Below, one piece after another: positions 49,627-58,968 of a DNA stretch of 64,000 nt; the first letter of the stretch is position 1, and the number at the start of each line of letters is the position of its first letter. Under the pieces are notes generated by a model. It was not told the origin of the DNA, did no database searches, and saw only the letters and a program-made list of their open reading frames with translations. A program made the position numbers and the translations under genes. This stretch comes from Pseudomonas sp. SJZ079 (GTDB taxonomy: Bacteria; Pseudomonadota; Gammaproteobacteria; Pseudomonadales; Pseudomonadaceae), in assembly GCF_007993865.1 (NCBI RefSeq), contig NZ_VIUH01000021.1, forward strand, positions 1 to 64,000. Direction: 5' to 3'.

Positions 49627-51576
49627 ATGTTGAACACCATTCTTCCTATTCTGCTGTTCGCCGCACTGGCGCTCGCCGTGCTCGGTGCCGGCAAGCGCTT
49701 CCTGATGTGGCGGCGCGGCAAGCCGGCCAAGGTTGACTGGCTCGGCGGTCTGCTGGCCATGCCACGCCGCTATCTGGTCGACCTGCACCACGTGGTCGAG
49801 CGCGACAAGTACATGTCCAGGACCCACGTGGCCACCGCCGGCGGCTTCGTCCTGGCCGCCGTTCTGGCGGTCATCGTGCACGGTTTCGGCCTGCACAACC
49901 GCATCCTCGGCTTCGCCCTGCTGGGCGCCACCGTGCTGATGTTCGTCGGCGCGCTGTTCGTCGCCAAGCGGCGGCGCAATCCGCCGGCACGGCTGTCGAA
50001 AGGCCCGTGGAATCGCCTGCCGAAAAGCCTGCTGATGTTCTCGGTGAGCTTCTTCATCGCCACCCTGCCGGTGGCCGGGATTCTGCCGCACGATTTCGGC
50101 GGCTGGTTCCTCGCCCTGATTCTCAGTGTCGGCGTGGCCTGGGGCGTGTCCGAGCTGTTCTTCGGCATGACCTGGGGCGGCCCGATGAAGCACGCCTTCG
50201 CCGGTGCCCTGCACCTGGCTTGGCACCGCCGCAGCGAACGCTTCGGTGGCGGTCGCTCGACCGGCCTCAAGGCGCTGAACCTGGATGACCCGAACGCCTC
50301 GCTGGGCGTGGAAAAACCCACCGACTTCACTTGGAACCAATTGCTCGGCTTCGACGCCTGCGTGCAGTGCGGCAAGTGCGAGGCGGTGTGCCCGGCCTTC
50401 GCCGCCGGCCAGCCGCTGAACCCGAAGAAGCTGATCCAGGACATGGTCATCGGCCTGGCCGGTGGCACCGACGCCAACTTCGCCGGCAGTCCCTACCCAG
50501 GCATCCCCCTGGGTGAGCACGGCGGCGGCCCGCACCAGCCGATCGTCAACCTGCAGGGCAAGGCCCTGGTCGAGGCCGACACGCTGTGGTCCTGCACCAC
50601 CTGCCGCGCCTGCGTCGAGGAGTGCCCGATGATGATCGAGCACGTCGATGCCATCGTCGACATGCGCCGTCACCTGACCCTGGAAAAAGGCGCCACGCCG
50701 AACAAGGGCGCCGAAGTCCTCGACAACCTGATCGCCACCGACAACCCCGGCGGCTTCGCCCCCGGCGGCCGCCTGAACTGGGCCGCCGACCTCAATCTGC
50801 CGTTGATGAGCGAGAAGAAGCAGACCGACGTGTTGTTCTGGGTCGGCGACGGTGCCTTCGACATGCGCAACCAACGCACCCTGCGCGCCTTCGTCAAAGT
50901 GCTGAAGGCGGCCAACGTCGACTTCGCCGTACTCGGCCTGGAAGAGCGCGACAGCGGCGACGTGGCGCGCCGCCTGGGCGACGAAGCGACCTTCCAGAGC
51001 CTGGCCAAGCGCAACATCGCCAGCCTGGCGCAGTACCGCTTCAACAAGATCGTCAGCTGCGATCCGCACAGCTTCCACGTGCTGAAAAACGAATACGGCG
51101 CCCTCGGCGGTAACTATCAGGTGCTGCACCACAGCACCTACATGGAAGAGTTGATCGCCGGCCAGCAACTCAACCTGGGTCAGCACAAGGGCGGCAGCGT
51201 CACCTACCACGACCCCTGCTACCTCGGCCGCTACAACGGCGAGTACGAGGCCCCGCGCAACGTGCTCAAGGCTATCGGCATCGAGGTCAAGGAGATGGAA
51301 CGTTCCGGCTTCCGCTCGCGCTGCTGCGGTGGTGGCGGCGGCGCGCCGATCACCGACATTCCCGGCAAGCAGCGGATCCCCGACATGCGCATGGTCGACA
51401 TCAAGGAGACCGGTGCCGAACTGGTGGCCGTAGGCTGCCCGCAGTGCACCGCGATGCTCGAAGGCGTGGTCGAACCGCGGCCACAGATCAAAGACATCGC
51501 CGAGCTGGTCGCCGACGTTCTGATCGAGGCGCCCGCCGCGCCCAAGCAGCCGGCTGCTGCCCTGGAGGTTAACTGA
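49627..51576 (+). CDS. dgcB: Membrane-anchored Fe-S oxidoreductase of dimethylglycine catabolism
   Basis: 649 residues. An N-terminal part has about four membrane helices (1-22, 72-120 and 135-190). It is followed by two ferredoxin-type [4Fe-4S] sets, CVQCGKCEAVCP and CTTCRACVEECP, and a C-terminal CCG-domain pair seen in RCCGGGGGAP and GCPQCTAMLEG. It probably links DgcA/ETF electrons to the quinone pool. Its stop overlaps the etfA ATG (TGATG), indicating coupling. Confidence 0.94.
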   Translation: MLNTILPILLFAALALAVLGAGKRFLMWRRGKPAKVDWLGGLLAMPRRYLVDLHHVVERDKYMSRTHVATAGGFVLAAVLAVIVHGFGLHNRILGFALLGATVLMFVGALFVAKRRRNPPARLSKGPWNRLPKSLLMFSVSFFIATLPVAGILPHDFGGWFLALILSVGVAWGVSELFFGMTWGGPMKHAFAGALHLAWHRRSERFGGGRSTGLKALNLDDPNASLGVEKPTDFTWNQLLGFDACVQCGKCEAVCPAFAAGQPLNPKKLIQDMVIGLAGGTDANFAGSPYPGIPLGEHGGGPHQPIVNLQGKALVEADTLWSCTTCRACVEECPMMIEHVDAIVDMRRHLTLEKGATPNKGAEVLDNLIATDNPGGFAPGGRLNWAADLNLPLMSEKKQTDVLFWVGDGAFDMRNQRTLRAFVKVLKAANVDFAVLGLEERDSGDVARRLGDEATFQSLAKRNIASLAQYRFNKIVSCDPHSFHVLKNEYGALGGNYQVLHHSTYMEELIAGQQLNLGQHKGGSVTYHDPCYLGRYNGEYEAPRNVLKAIGIEVKEMERSGFRSRCCGGGGGAPITDIPGKQRIPDMRMVDIKETGAELVAVGCPQCTAMLEGVVEPRPQIKDIAELVADVLIEAPAAPKQPAAALEVN

Positions 51577-52799
51577 TGAGCGATATTATCCGCCGCGACC
51601 CGCGAGCCGAGTGGATCGCCCGTAACCGCTTGCACCCGCTGCACGCCTCGCTGCAAACGGCACAGACCAGCTGGATGGGGCCCAACGGCCTGATCCGCAA
51701 GAACCCGCACGCGGTCGGTTTCATCGGCCCCAACGGCCTCAAACGCATCGACCGCAGCGGCGCCCAGCAAGGCGGCAGCGGCAAACGCACGACCGCCGCG
51801 GCCGTGGTGCAACTGCCGCTGCATATCATCGAACAGCCGGCCTTCCACATCGTGGTGGTACCGGACATGGTCGGCGGCCGCCTCAGCAGCCACGACAAGG
51901 ACCTGCTCGGTCTGGCCAACAAGTTGGCCGGCAGCGAGGGCGCGGTGGTCGCGGTGGTCTTCGGTGAGCACAAGGAGAACGCCTTCGACACCGCCGGCGT
52001 CGACCGCCTGCTGCATCTCCAGGGCGAAGATTTCGAAGGCTACGCCCCGGAACAGCGCGTCCTGGCCCTCAGCGCGGTGGAACGCCAGCTGGCTCCGCGC
52101 CACTGGCTGATCCCGGACAGCCGCACCGGCGGCGGCGAACTCGGCCGGCGTCTGGCGGCCAAACTCGGCGAACGCCCGGCCACGCGCATCTGGCAAGTCG
52201 CCGACGGCCAGTGCATCGGCCGCGCCGGCGCCGGCCGCGAAGACCTGGCCCGCCGCGCACCGCGACTGATTCTGGCCGCGGCCGAATGCGCCGATCCGGT
52301 TGGCGATACCCGCCACGAAGTGCGCGCGCTCGAGCTGCAGGAAAACATCGTGCAGAGCCTGCCGCGCCTCGACAACCTCGGCGCGGTGGCCGTCAACCCG
52401 GCACTGATCCCCATGGCGGAAGCCGAGTTCATTCTCTCCGGTGGTAACGGCGTCCAGGATTGGACCCAGTTCCACCAGGCCGCCGAAGCCCTCGGCGCCA
52501 CCGAAGGCGCCTCACGGGTCGCGGTCGACGATGGCTTCATGCCGCGTGACCGTCAGGTCGGCGCCACCGGCACCTGGGTCACCGCGCGGGTCTATATGGC
52601 GGTGGGTATTTCCGGCGCCATTCAGCACCTGCAAGGCATCGGCGCCTGCGACAAGGTGGTGGCGATCAACATGGACCCCGGCTGCGACATGATCAAACGC
52701 GCCGATCTCTCGGTGATCGGCGATTCGGCGGCGATCCTCCAGGCGCTGATCGAACGGGTCACCGAATTCCGTCAGGGAGGTGCGCGCGATGCCGCATAA
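51576..52799 (+). CDS. etfA: Electron transfer flavoprotein, alpha subunit (dimethylglycine-specific)
   Basis: 407 residues, about 90 longer than housekeeping EtfA because of an N-terminal extension (1 to about 85, rich in Arg/Asn, with repeated GPNGLIRK / GPNGLKRI stretches). The C-terminal FAD domain has ISGAIQHLQGIGACDKVVAINMD and ADLSVIGDSAAIL. With EtfB it should accept electrons from DgcA or sarcosine-pathway dehydrogenases. It follows dgcB without a gap and overlaps etfB. Confidence 0.92.
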   Translation: MSDIIRRDPRAEWIARNRLHPLHASLQTAQTSWMGPNGLIRKNPHAVGFIGPNGLKRIDRSGAQQGGSGKRTTAAAVVQLPLHIIEQPAFHIVVVPDMVGGRLSSHDKDLLGLANKLAGSEGAVVAVVFGEHKENAFDTAGVDRLLHLQGEDFEGYAPEQRVLALSAVERQLAPRHWLIPDSRTGGGELGRRLAAKLGERPATRIWQVADGQCIGRAGAGREDLARRAPRLILAAAECADPVGDTRHEVRALELQENIVQSLPRLDNLGAVAVNPALIPMAEAEFILSGGNGVQDWTQFHQAAEALGATEGASRVAVDDGFMPRDRQVGATGTWVTARVYMAVGISGAIQHLQGIGACDKVVAINMDPGCDMIKRADLSVIGDSAAILQALIERVTEFRQGGARDAA

Positions 52800-53568
52800 C
52801 ACGCTGAACATCATCACCCTGGTTTCCGTCGGCGCTCACCCGACCTCGGGCCGCGCCCGTCGCGCCGAGCAGGATGCCCGCGCCGTCGAACTGGGCCTGC
52901 GCCTGGCTGGCGAGCGCCTGCGCGTGCTGCACGCCGGCGATCCCAAGGAAGAAGCCCTGCGCACCTACCTGGGCATGGGCCTGGCGGAAATGACCGTACT
53001 CCAACAACCGCCACAGGCCGACGCCCTGCCCGCGCTCAGCGACTACCTGCGCGCAGCCGGTGCCCAGCTGGTGCTGACCGGCAGCCAGGCAGAAACCGGC
53101 GAAGGCTCGGGCATGCTGCCCTACCTGCTGGCCGAGCAACTGGGCTGGCCGCTGGTGGTTGGACTGGCCGAAGTGGAAAGCGTGACCGACGGCGTCGCCC
53201 AGGTCCTGCAAGCGCTGCCCCGTGGCCAACGACGTCGCCTGCAGGTGCGCCTGCCGTTCCTCGCCAGCGTCGACAATGCCGCACCGACCGCTCGCCAGAG
53301 CGCCTTCGGCCCGGCCCGACGCGGGCAGTTGCAGGTGCAAGCCGTGGACGTGGTGGCAGACGCCCTGTTCAGCGAAGCGCAGTTGCAACCTGCCCGACCG
53401 CGACCGAAACGCCTCAAGGTGATCAAGGCCAAGACCGGCGCCGAGCGGATGAAAGCGGCCACCGCGAAAGCCTCTGGCGGCGGCGGACAGGTGCTCAAGG
53501 ACCTCTCGCCAGAAGCCGGTGCCGAGGCTATTCTCAAGCTGCTGACGGATGAAGGTGTGCTGCGCTGA
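52789..53568 (+). CDS. etfB: Electron transfer flavoprotein, beta subunit (dimethylglycine-specific)
   Basis: 259 residues from ATG 52789, with GGGAGG about nine bases upstream; a GTG at 52780 is the alternative. The ETF-beta fold includes VSVGAHPTSGRARRAEQDARAVELGLRL near the start and LTGSQAETGEGSGMLPYLLAEQLGWPLV, matching the usual GxQAxDxDxGQVG region but diverged. That suggests a specialised ETF with an altered AMP/partner site. It overlaps the end of etfA by 11 bases. Confidence 0.88.
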   Translation: MPHNTLNIITLVSVGAHPTSGRARRAEQDARAVELGLRLAGERLRVLHAGDPKEEALRTYLGMGLAEMTVLQQPPQADALPALSDYLRAAGAQLVLTGSQAETGEGSGMLPYLLAEQLGWPLVVGLAEVESVTDGVAQVLQALPRGQRRRLQVRLPFLASVDNAAPTARQSAFGPARRGQLQVQAVDVVADALFSEAQLQPARPRPKRLKVIKAKTGAERMKAATAKASGGGGQVLKDLSPEAGAEAILKLLTDEGVLR

Positions 53569-53595
53569 GCGCAGCCCTGACAGGGGAAAATAACC

Positions 53596-53841
53596 ATGAT
53601 GCATGCCGACCTGATCGACCAGGAAGACTTACGCGAGCGGCTGGTGGCCCTAGGCCTGAGCATCCCTTCGGGGGTCAGTGCCGAGCAAGCCTGCAGCTAC
53701 GCGGTCAGCGGCCTCAGCCCGGAACGGGCGGCGGCCTTGAAGCAGCTGGTGGAAGAACTGCTGGGCGGCAACGCCACCCTGCTGCCGGCCGTGCGCGAAG
53801 CGATTTCGCGCACCCTGCTACCGGCCCTGATCCCTCACTGA
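53596..53841 (+). CDS. Small conserved protein at the end of the dgc-etf operon
   Basis: 81 residues, helical, beginning MMHADLIDQEDLRERLVALG and ending RTLLPALIPH. AGGGG lies about 12 bases before the first ATG; the second Met codon (53599) is an alternative start. It has no cysteines suited to metal binding apart from one Cys near residue 33. No family recognised. Position 28 bases after etfB and before the operon terminator supports co-transcription. Confidence 0.7.
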   Translation: MMHADLIDQEDLRERLVALGLSIPSGVSAEQACSYAVSGLSPERAAALKQLVEELLGGNATLLPAVREAISRTLLPALIPH

Positions 53842-53952
53842 GACCAGGCTGCGACAGCCGCGCAGGCTGGGTTAGCGGCGCATATCGTCGGGCCGCAGAC
53901 GGCGCACTGTTCCGAGCACCGCGTAGGCGCCTAACCCCGCCGACGAAACCGC

Positions 53953-53993
53953 ACACAGCAAAAAGGGCGCTCGAAGCGCCCTTTTTGCTGTGT
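53953..53993. terminator. Bidirectional terminator between dgc-etf operon and gbdR
   Basis: A perfect 19-bp inverted repeat, ACACAGCAAAAAGGGCGCT and its complement, with a CGA loop and T-runs inside both arms. It serves the plus-strand dgc operon and the minus-strand gbdR. Confidence 0.92.
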
Positions 53994-54047
53994 AGCTTGA
54001 TCAAAGTTCGCGCGGCGCTACTGGCTCTAGCGCCTGCTGAACCAGGC

Positions 54048-55151
54048 CTAGAGCCGCACGCTGGCGAAGGTCGACTCGCCCTGGGCGCGGTTCAAGGCAT
54101 CCTTGGCCGTTGACGAGGCTGGCTGCAGCAGCTCGTCCGGCATCGGCACCAGCGCCACTACGTTGCTCAGGCTTTGCCCTGCACGCTCATCGCGCGGCGG
54201 GATGCCGAAGTATTCGCGGTAGCACTTGGAGAAGTGCGGTGTGGAGACGAAGCCACAGACCGAAGCCAATTCGATGATCGACATCGAGGTCTGCTTGAGC
54301 AACTGGCGCGCACGGATCAAGCGCAGCTTGAGGTAATAGCGCGACGGCGAACAGTGCAGGTACTTCTGGAACAGGCGCTCGAGCTGACGCCGCGACACGT
54401 CGACATAGCAGGCCAGCTCGTCGAGGTCGATCGGCTCCTCCAGGTTGGCCTCCATCAGCGCGACGATTTCCTGCAACTTCGGCTGGTTGGTGCCGAGCAT
54501 GTGCTTGAGCGGCACGCGCTGGTGATCCTGCTCGTTACGGATGCGCTCGTAGATGAACATCTCCGAGATCGCCGCTGCCAGTTCGCGGCCATGCTCGCGG
54601 CCGATCAGGTGCAGCATCATGTCCAGCGGTGCGGTGCCGCCCGAGGCGGTGCTGCGGTTACGGTCGATGGAGAACAGGCGCGGGGTGATGGCCGCACGCG
54701 GGAAGGCTTCCTGCATCGAGGCCAGACACTCCCAGTGCACGCTGCAGTCGTAGCCATCGAGCAGTCCAGCCTTGGCCAGCGCCCAGCTGCCGGTGCACAC
54801 CGCACCGAGCTGACGACCTTGGCGGCCCTGAACCTGCAACCAGTGCAGGTGCTCACGGGTGACGCTGTGCTGGATGTCGACGCCACCGCAGACGATCACC
54901 GCGTCGAGTACCGGCGCATTGTGCAGACCGGCGTCCGGGGTGATCTGCAGACCGTCGCTGGCTTTCACCGGCTGGCCAGTCTGGGTCAGGGTGTGCCAGC
55001 GATACAGTTCCTTGCCGGAGAGCTGATTGGCCATGCGCAGGGGCTCGACCGCCGCCGCGAGGGAAATCAGGGTGAAGTTGTCCAGCAGCAGAAAGCCAAT
55101 GGACCGGGGAGCAGGAATCGGGGGCTGTGCCCCTTGGGTGGACTGCGACAT
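54048..55151 (-). CDS. gbdR: Glycine betaine/dimethylglycine-responsive regulator GbdR
   Basis: 367 residues, the length I recall for P. aeruginosa GbdR. The DJ-1/PfpI-like sensor domain (RSIGFLLLDNFTLISLAAAVE, with CGGVD and GAVCTGSWALAKAGLLDGYD) is followed by the AraC domain (RRQLERLFQKYLHCSPSRYY and IIELASVCGFVSTPHFSKCYREYFG). A C-terminal tail extends past the DNA-binding domain. It activates gbc, dgc, sox and choline-uptake genes. Its place next to sdaB and the cbc transporter is the same as in P. aeruginosa. The start at 55151 (MSQSTQGAQPP) is preferred over the longer frame. Confidence 0.93.
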   Translation of the reverse strand: MSQSTQGAQPPIPAPRSIGFLLLDNFTLISLAAAVEPLRMANQLSGKELYRWHTLTQTGQPVKASDGLQITPDAGLHNAPVLDAVIVCGGVDIQHSVTREHLHWLQVQGRQGRQLGAVCTGSWALAKAGLLDGYDCSVHWECLASMQEAFPRAAITPRLFSIDRNRSTASGGTAPLDMMLHLIGREHGRELAAAISEMFIYERIRNEQDHQRVPLKHMLGTNQPKLQEIVALMEANLEEPIDLDELACYVDVSRRQLERLFQKYLHCSPSRYYLKLRLIRARQLLKQTSMSIIELASVCGFVSTPHFSKCYREYFGIPPRDERAGQSLSNVVALVPMPDELLQPASSTAKDALNRAQGESTFASVRL

Positions 55152-55548
55152 CAGTGAAACCCTCACGCTAAGCACGGTGTGAGCCTTCTTGGTGAGGCTC
55201 TGGTCTTACGGTTCTGGTACGCGACTGACCCAGATGAACACTGATCACAAGGCAAAGGTCATGCCTAAATTACTTGAGCGTTCAATTAAAAATATAGGCC
55301 GTCATCCAAGCCATGCACCACAAGGCTTCGCGAGCGCGACAGAAGTGTTCTGTTTGCGCCATCAAGGCCCTGTTATGCCTGGGCCTTGAGCATTTCGGTA
55401 GCACTGGCTATCAGCCTGACTGTCACCGCGCCACAAGTTGAATGCCAGCGGTAACAGACGAACGGCGGCCAGAATGACCAGCAAGTCACAAAACTGGCCA
55501 CTCGCACCTGAATACGCACCAAAGCCGCGCATCAGGGGCGAAGATGAA
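55152..55548. promoter_or_regulatory. gbdR promoter region
   Basis: 397 bases between gbdR and the end of sdaB. It holds a small hairpin (GAGCCTT / AAGGCTC type near 55183-55200) and an AT-rich stretch near 55280, which is where a gbdR promoter would be expected. No gene seen. Confidence 0.4.
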
Positions 55549-56928
55549 TCAGCACTCGATGGCGCTGACCGCCAGGCCACCGCGCGAGGTTTCCTTGTAC
55601 TTGTCGTGCATATCGGCACCGGTATCGCGCATGGTGCGGATTACCCGGTCCAGCGAGATGAAATGCTCGCCGTCGCCACGCAAGGCCAACTGCGCGGCGT
55701 TGATCGCCTTCACCGCGGCGATCGCATTGCGCTCGATGCACGGCACCTGCACCAGGCCACCCACCGGATCGCAGGTCAGCCCGAGATTGTGCTCCAGGCC
55801 GATCTCGGCGGCGTTCTCCAGCTGCTCGGGGGTGGCCCCGAGAATCTCCGCCAGCCCGGCGGCAGCCATGGCGCAGGCCGAACCGACCTCGCCCTGACAG
55901 CCCACTTCGGCGCCGGAGATAGAGGCGTTTTTCTTGCAGAGGATGCCGACGGCCGCCGCCGCCAGCAGGTAATCGACCACATTCGCCTCGGTCACCGCCG
56001 GGCTGAAACGCACGTAGTAGTGCAGCACCGCAGGAATGATGCCGGCCGCGCCGTTGGTCGGTGCGGTGACCATGCGCCCACCGGCGGCGTTTTCTTCGTT
56101 GACCGCCAGGGCGAACAGGTTGACCCATTCCATACCGCTGAGGGTCGAACCGATCACGTTGGGCTTGCTCATTTCCTGCAGGCTGCGATGCAGCTTGGCG
56201 GCGCGACGCTTGACGTTGAGCCCGCCGGGGAGGATGCCTTCATGCTTGAGGCCCTGCTCGACACAGTCGCGCATGGCCTGCCACAGGCGCATCAGACCAC
56301 TGCGGATTTCCGCCTCGCTGCGCCAGGCCTTTTCGTTGGCCATCATCAGTTCGGAAACGCGCAGTCCATGCTCCTTGCATAGGCGCAGCAATTCCTCGGC
56401 GCTGGAAAAATCGTAAGGCAGCTGGGTGTGATCCTGATCCAGCTGGCCGGTCGCCGCCTGCTCGGCGTCGACCACGAAACCGCCGCCCACCGAGTAATAG
56501 GTGTCGGCATGCAACTCGGCGCCGTCGGCCGCGTAGGCCGTCAGGGTCATGGCATTCGGGTGATAGGGCAGATTTTCCTCGAGCAGCAACATGTCGCGCT
56601 GCCAGTCGAAGGCAATCGGCAAACGGCCATCCAGCTGCAGGGTGCCAGTGCTGCGCAATGTTTCGATGCGCGGCGCGATGCTCGCCGGGTCGATCTGATC
56701 CGGCCAGTCGCCCATCAGGCCCATGATCACCGCGGTGTCACTGCCGTGACCGATGCCGGTGGCCGACAACGAACCGTACAGGCGCACTTCCACCCGCTGC
56801 ACGCGCTCGAGCAAACGACGCTCGCGCAGGGCGCCGGTGAACAGCGCGGCGGCACGCATGGGGCCCACGGTGTGCGAGCTGGAAGGCCCGATACCGATCT
56901 TGAACAGGTCGAACACACTGATAGCCAT
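55549..56928 (-). CDS. sdaB: L-serine dehydratase (single-chain, iron-sulfur)
   Basis: 459 residues. The N-terminal beta domain contains FKIGIGPSSSHTVGPMRAA. The C-terminal alpha domain carries the [4Fe-4S] cysteines in AEVGCQGEVGSACAM, GLTCDPVGG and QVPCIERN. It deaminates L-serine to pyruvate and ammonia, which completes betaine breakdown after GlyA has made serine. In P. aeruginosa the gene next to gbdR is the same. The upstream spacer with sequence 56929-57357 separates it from the divergent binding-protein gene. Confidence 0.95.
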   Translation of the reverse strand: MAISVFDLFKIGIGPSSSHTVGPMRAAALFTGALRERRLLERVQRVEVRLYGSLSATGIGHGSDTAVIMGLMGDWPDQIDPASIAPRIETLRSTGTLQLDGRLPIAFDWQRDMLLLEENLPYHPNAMTLTAYAADGAELHADTYYSVGGGFVVDAEQAATGQLDQDHTQLPYDFSSAEELLRLCKEHGLRVSELMMANEKAWRSEAEIRSGLMRLWQAMRDCVEQGLKHEGILPGGLNVKRRAAKLHRSLQEMSKPNVIGSTLSGMEWVNLFALAVNEENAAGGRMVTAPTNGAAGIIPAVLHYYVRFSPAVTEANVVDYLLAAAAVGILCKKNASISGAEVGCQGEVGSACAMAAAGLAEILGATPEQLENAAEIGLEHNLGLTCDPVGGLVQVPCIERNAIAAVKAINAAQLALRGDGEHFISLDRVIRTMRDTGADMHDKYKETSRGGLAVSAIEC

Positions 56929-57357
56929 GCCGGCCTCCGCAGGTGAGTAATTGTTATGTCGCCATCATCGGGTTTTCCCCGAAGCAGCTACGTCCCACTC
57001 CGACTCGTTCGTATCCAAATCCGTCATCAGTCGACGCCAGGCAGCTGCCAGCCGGCCATGCCCCAGACCTGGATTGACGCCGGGCGGCGCGGCATCTGGC
57101 TGTGCACAGCGGGTGCAGCGCAGGCCTGGGCCGCGCGCGCAGCCCGCGCTCGGCCTCGCAGTTTTCGCCAACTGCCGACACCAAATGCGACACCAGCGTT
57201 CTGTCAGCGACCCGACGAGTGGCAGCACCCCGGCTCTGGCGCCATGATCCAGACGCCCGCGCGCTGGCCAACAGCTGTTTCGCCTTGCCTCGCCTCGCGG
57301 CCAACGCCCCGGCCCAGTGCGGCCGGGAAACCTTCCCCTTTGCTGGAAGCGCCTCCC
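56929..57357. promoter_or_regulatory. Divergent control region, sdaB / binding protein gene
   Basis: 429 bases without a convincing gene. A long plus-strand frame is open across it, but it lacks a start with ribosome site and its composition is not protein-like. It should contain the sdaB promoter and that of the substrate-binding protein. Confidence 0.45.
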
Positions 57358-58302
57358 ATGAAGCTGCATAAGAATAAGAACTGGCTGCTGGCGGCAGCCT
57401 TGAGCACCCCGCTGCTGAGCCAAGCCGCTGACCCCGCCAGCTGCGATGTCGTGCGCTTGGCCGACGTCGGCTGGACCGACCTGGTCGTCACCAACGCCGT
57501 CACCCGCGTGGTCCTCAGCGACCTGGGCTACCGCACCAAGACCATGCAACTGTCGGTGCCCGAGACCTATCAGGCCCTGCGCGACAGCAACGTCGACGTC
57601 TTCCTCGACACCTGGATGCCCAGCTCGGAAGAAGGCATCCGCCCCTATCTGGACGACGGTTCGCTGGAGTTGTTGGCAGTCAATCTGGAGGGGGCCAAGT
57701 ACACCCTGGCGGTGAACCAGGCAGCCTACGATGGAGGCCTGAAGGACTTCACCGACATCGCCAAATTCAGCAAGCAGCTGGACGGCAAGATCTACGGCAT
57801 CGAGCCGGGCAACAGCGGCAACAAGTCGATCCAACAGATGATCGACAAGAACGCCTTCGGCCTGGGGACGTTCAAGCTGGCCGAGTCCAGCGAAGCCAAC
57901 ATGATCCTGCACGTCAAACGCGCCGAACACATCAACAAATGGGCGGTATTTCTCGGCTGGGAACCGCACCCGATGAACAACCAGCTGCAGATGCATTACC
58001 TGAGTGGCGGCGACGATTATTTTGGTCCTAACCTGGGCGGCGCCACCGTCTACACCGCCGTACGCAAGGGCTATAGCCAGGCGTGTCCGAACGTCGGACG
58101 ACTGTTGCAGAACCTGCGCTTCAGCTTGCAGATGGAAAACGATTTGATGGAGGCGGTGCTCAATCAGAACACCAACCCGCGCCGCGAAGCCAAGGCCTGG
58201 CTGAAGGCCAATCCGCAGGTACGCGCGCAATGGCTGCAGGGCGTCACTCGGCGCGACGGCAGCGTGGCGGATATGCCGTCCAGTGACAGCAAAAAGCCAT
58301 AA
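57358..58302 (+). CDS. Choline/betaine-type ABC substrate-binding protein (orphan)
   Basis: 314 residues with a signal peptide MKLHKNKNWLLAAALSTPLL ending near SQAADPA. OpuAC/ChoX fold with EGAKYTLAVNQAAYDGGL, GIEPGNSGNKSIQQMI and VFLGWEPHPMNNQ, the last motif typical of choline- and carnitine-type binding proteins. It is clearly related to CbcX in this window (61085-62029) but diverged. It has no permease or ATPase of its own, so it probably delivers substrate to CbcVW, as known for orphan SBPs in P. aeruginosa (CaiX, BetX). Carnitine or choline is the likely ligand. Confidence 0.88.
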   Translation: MKLHKNKNWLLAAALSTPLLSQAADPASCDVVRLADVGWTDLVVTNAVTRVVLSDLGYRTKTMQLSVPETYQALRDSNVDVFLDTWMPSSEEGIRPYLDDGSLELLAVNLEGAKYTLAVNQAAYDGGLKDFTDIAKFSKQLDGKIYGIEPGNSGNKSIQQMIDKNAFGLGTFKLAESSEANMILHVKRAEHINKWAVFLGWEPHPMNNQLQMHYLSGGDDYFGPNLGGATVYTAVRKGYSQACPNVGRLLQNLRFSLQMENDLMEAVLNQNTNPRREAKAWLKANPQVRAQWLQGVTRRDGSVADMPSSDSKKP

Positions 58303-58968
58303 TTTACATTTTTTTTCGATTTCGCCTCAGCCCCCTGAGCATGGTGACTGCACCCGTTCCGCAAGCTGAAAAGCAGGCCCTGTGCGGCCTGCAGCTCCGG
58401 CGTGGAGCCTATAAACTGTGGTAAGGTTTTTTAGCTAGTCGCCATGTCGCCGCGCAACACGTCAACGTCGCAAAGCGACAATCGCGGCAACTCGAAGGCT
58501 ATATCGTTGAGACAGCCGATTTCGTCGCTGTCGACTCCAAGCGGGGCCGACAGACCAGAGTTCCCACACTCCGGACCGAAGAATACATAGCGCTGGCCAG
58601 CTCAATCGGGCGCCAGCCCAACAAGAAATTTCGGATGTACGCGCATCTCAGGGTGAGGTGCGAATTACCAAAGGATTGGCCTTCGTAACTCTGCCAGAGG
58701 GTTTGGAAAGCAGTTTGCAATACGGCAAAACACAGTCCACTCAAGCGCATGCTCAAGCCGCGCCCATGATCGCTACGATCCATGGCGCGCTACTGGGTCC
58801 GCCCCCGAGTGCACTGCCGTGCGCCGCGATGCAGAACGTTCTCCAAACCTTGGAACCAAGCCCACACTCACACAGGCAAGAACAGTCGACATCACCTGAA
58901 GCACGCTCTCGGGCGCACGACAGGTTCCGTGTAACTGATCTGGATGTCTACTGAAGGGGAACCATCCC
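58303..58968. promoter_or_regulatory. Region upstream of cbcVWX
   Basis: 666 bases. A TTTTTTTT tract at about 58308 follows the binding-protein stop but without a good stem. A small hairpin GCAGGCC/GGCCTGC lies at 58373-58392. No gene is visible. The cbcV promoter and probably a GbdR site lie here. Confidence 0.45.

Noticed and set aside
46826..49627. 933-codon minus-strand frame opposite the DUF5943-type gene and dgcA
   Set aside because: Covers two real plus-strand genes and the intervening REP boundary; composition of an antisense shadow.
54000..54007. TTGATCAA as an ANR box near gbdR
   Set aside because: It lacks the 4-base spacer of the TTGAT-N4-ATCAA consensus and lies at the 3' ends of converging genes.
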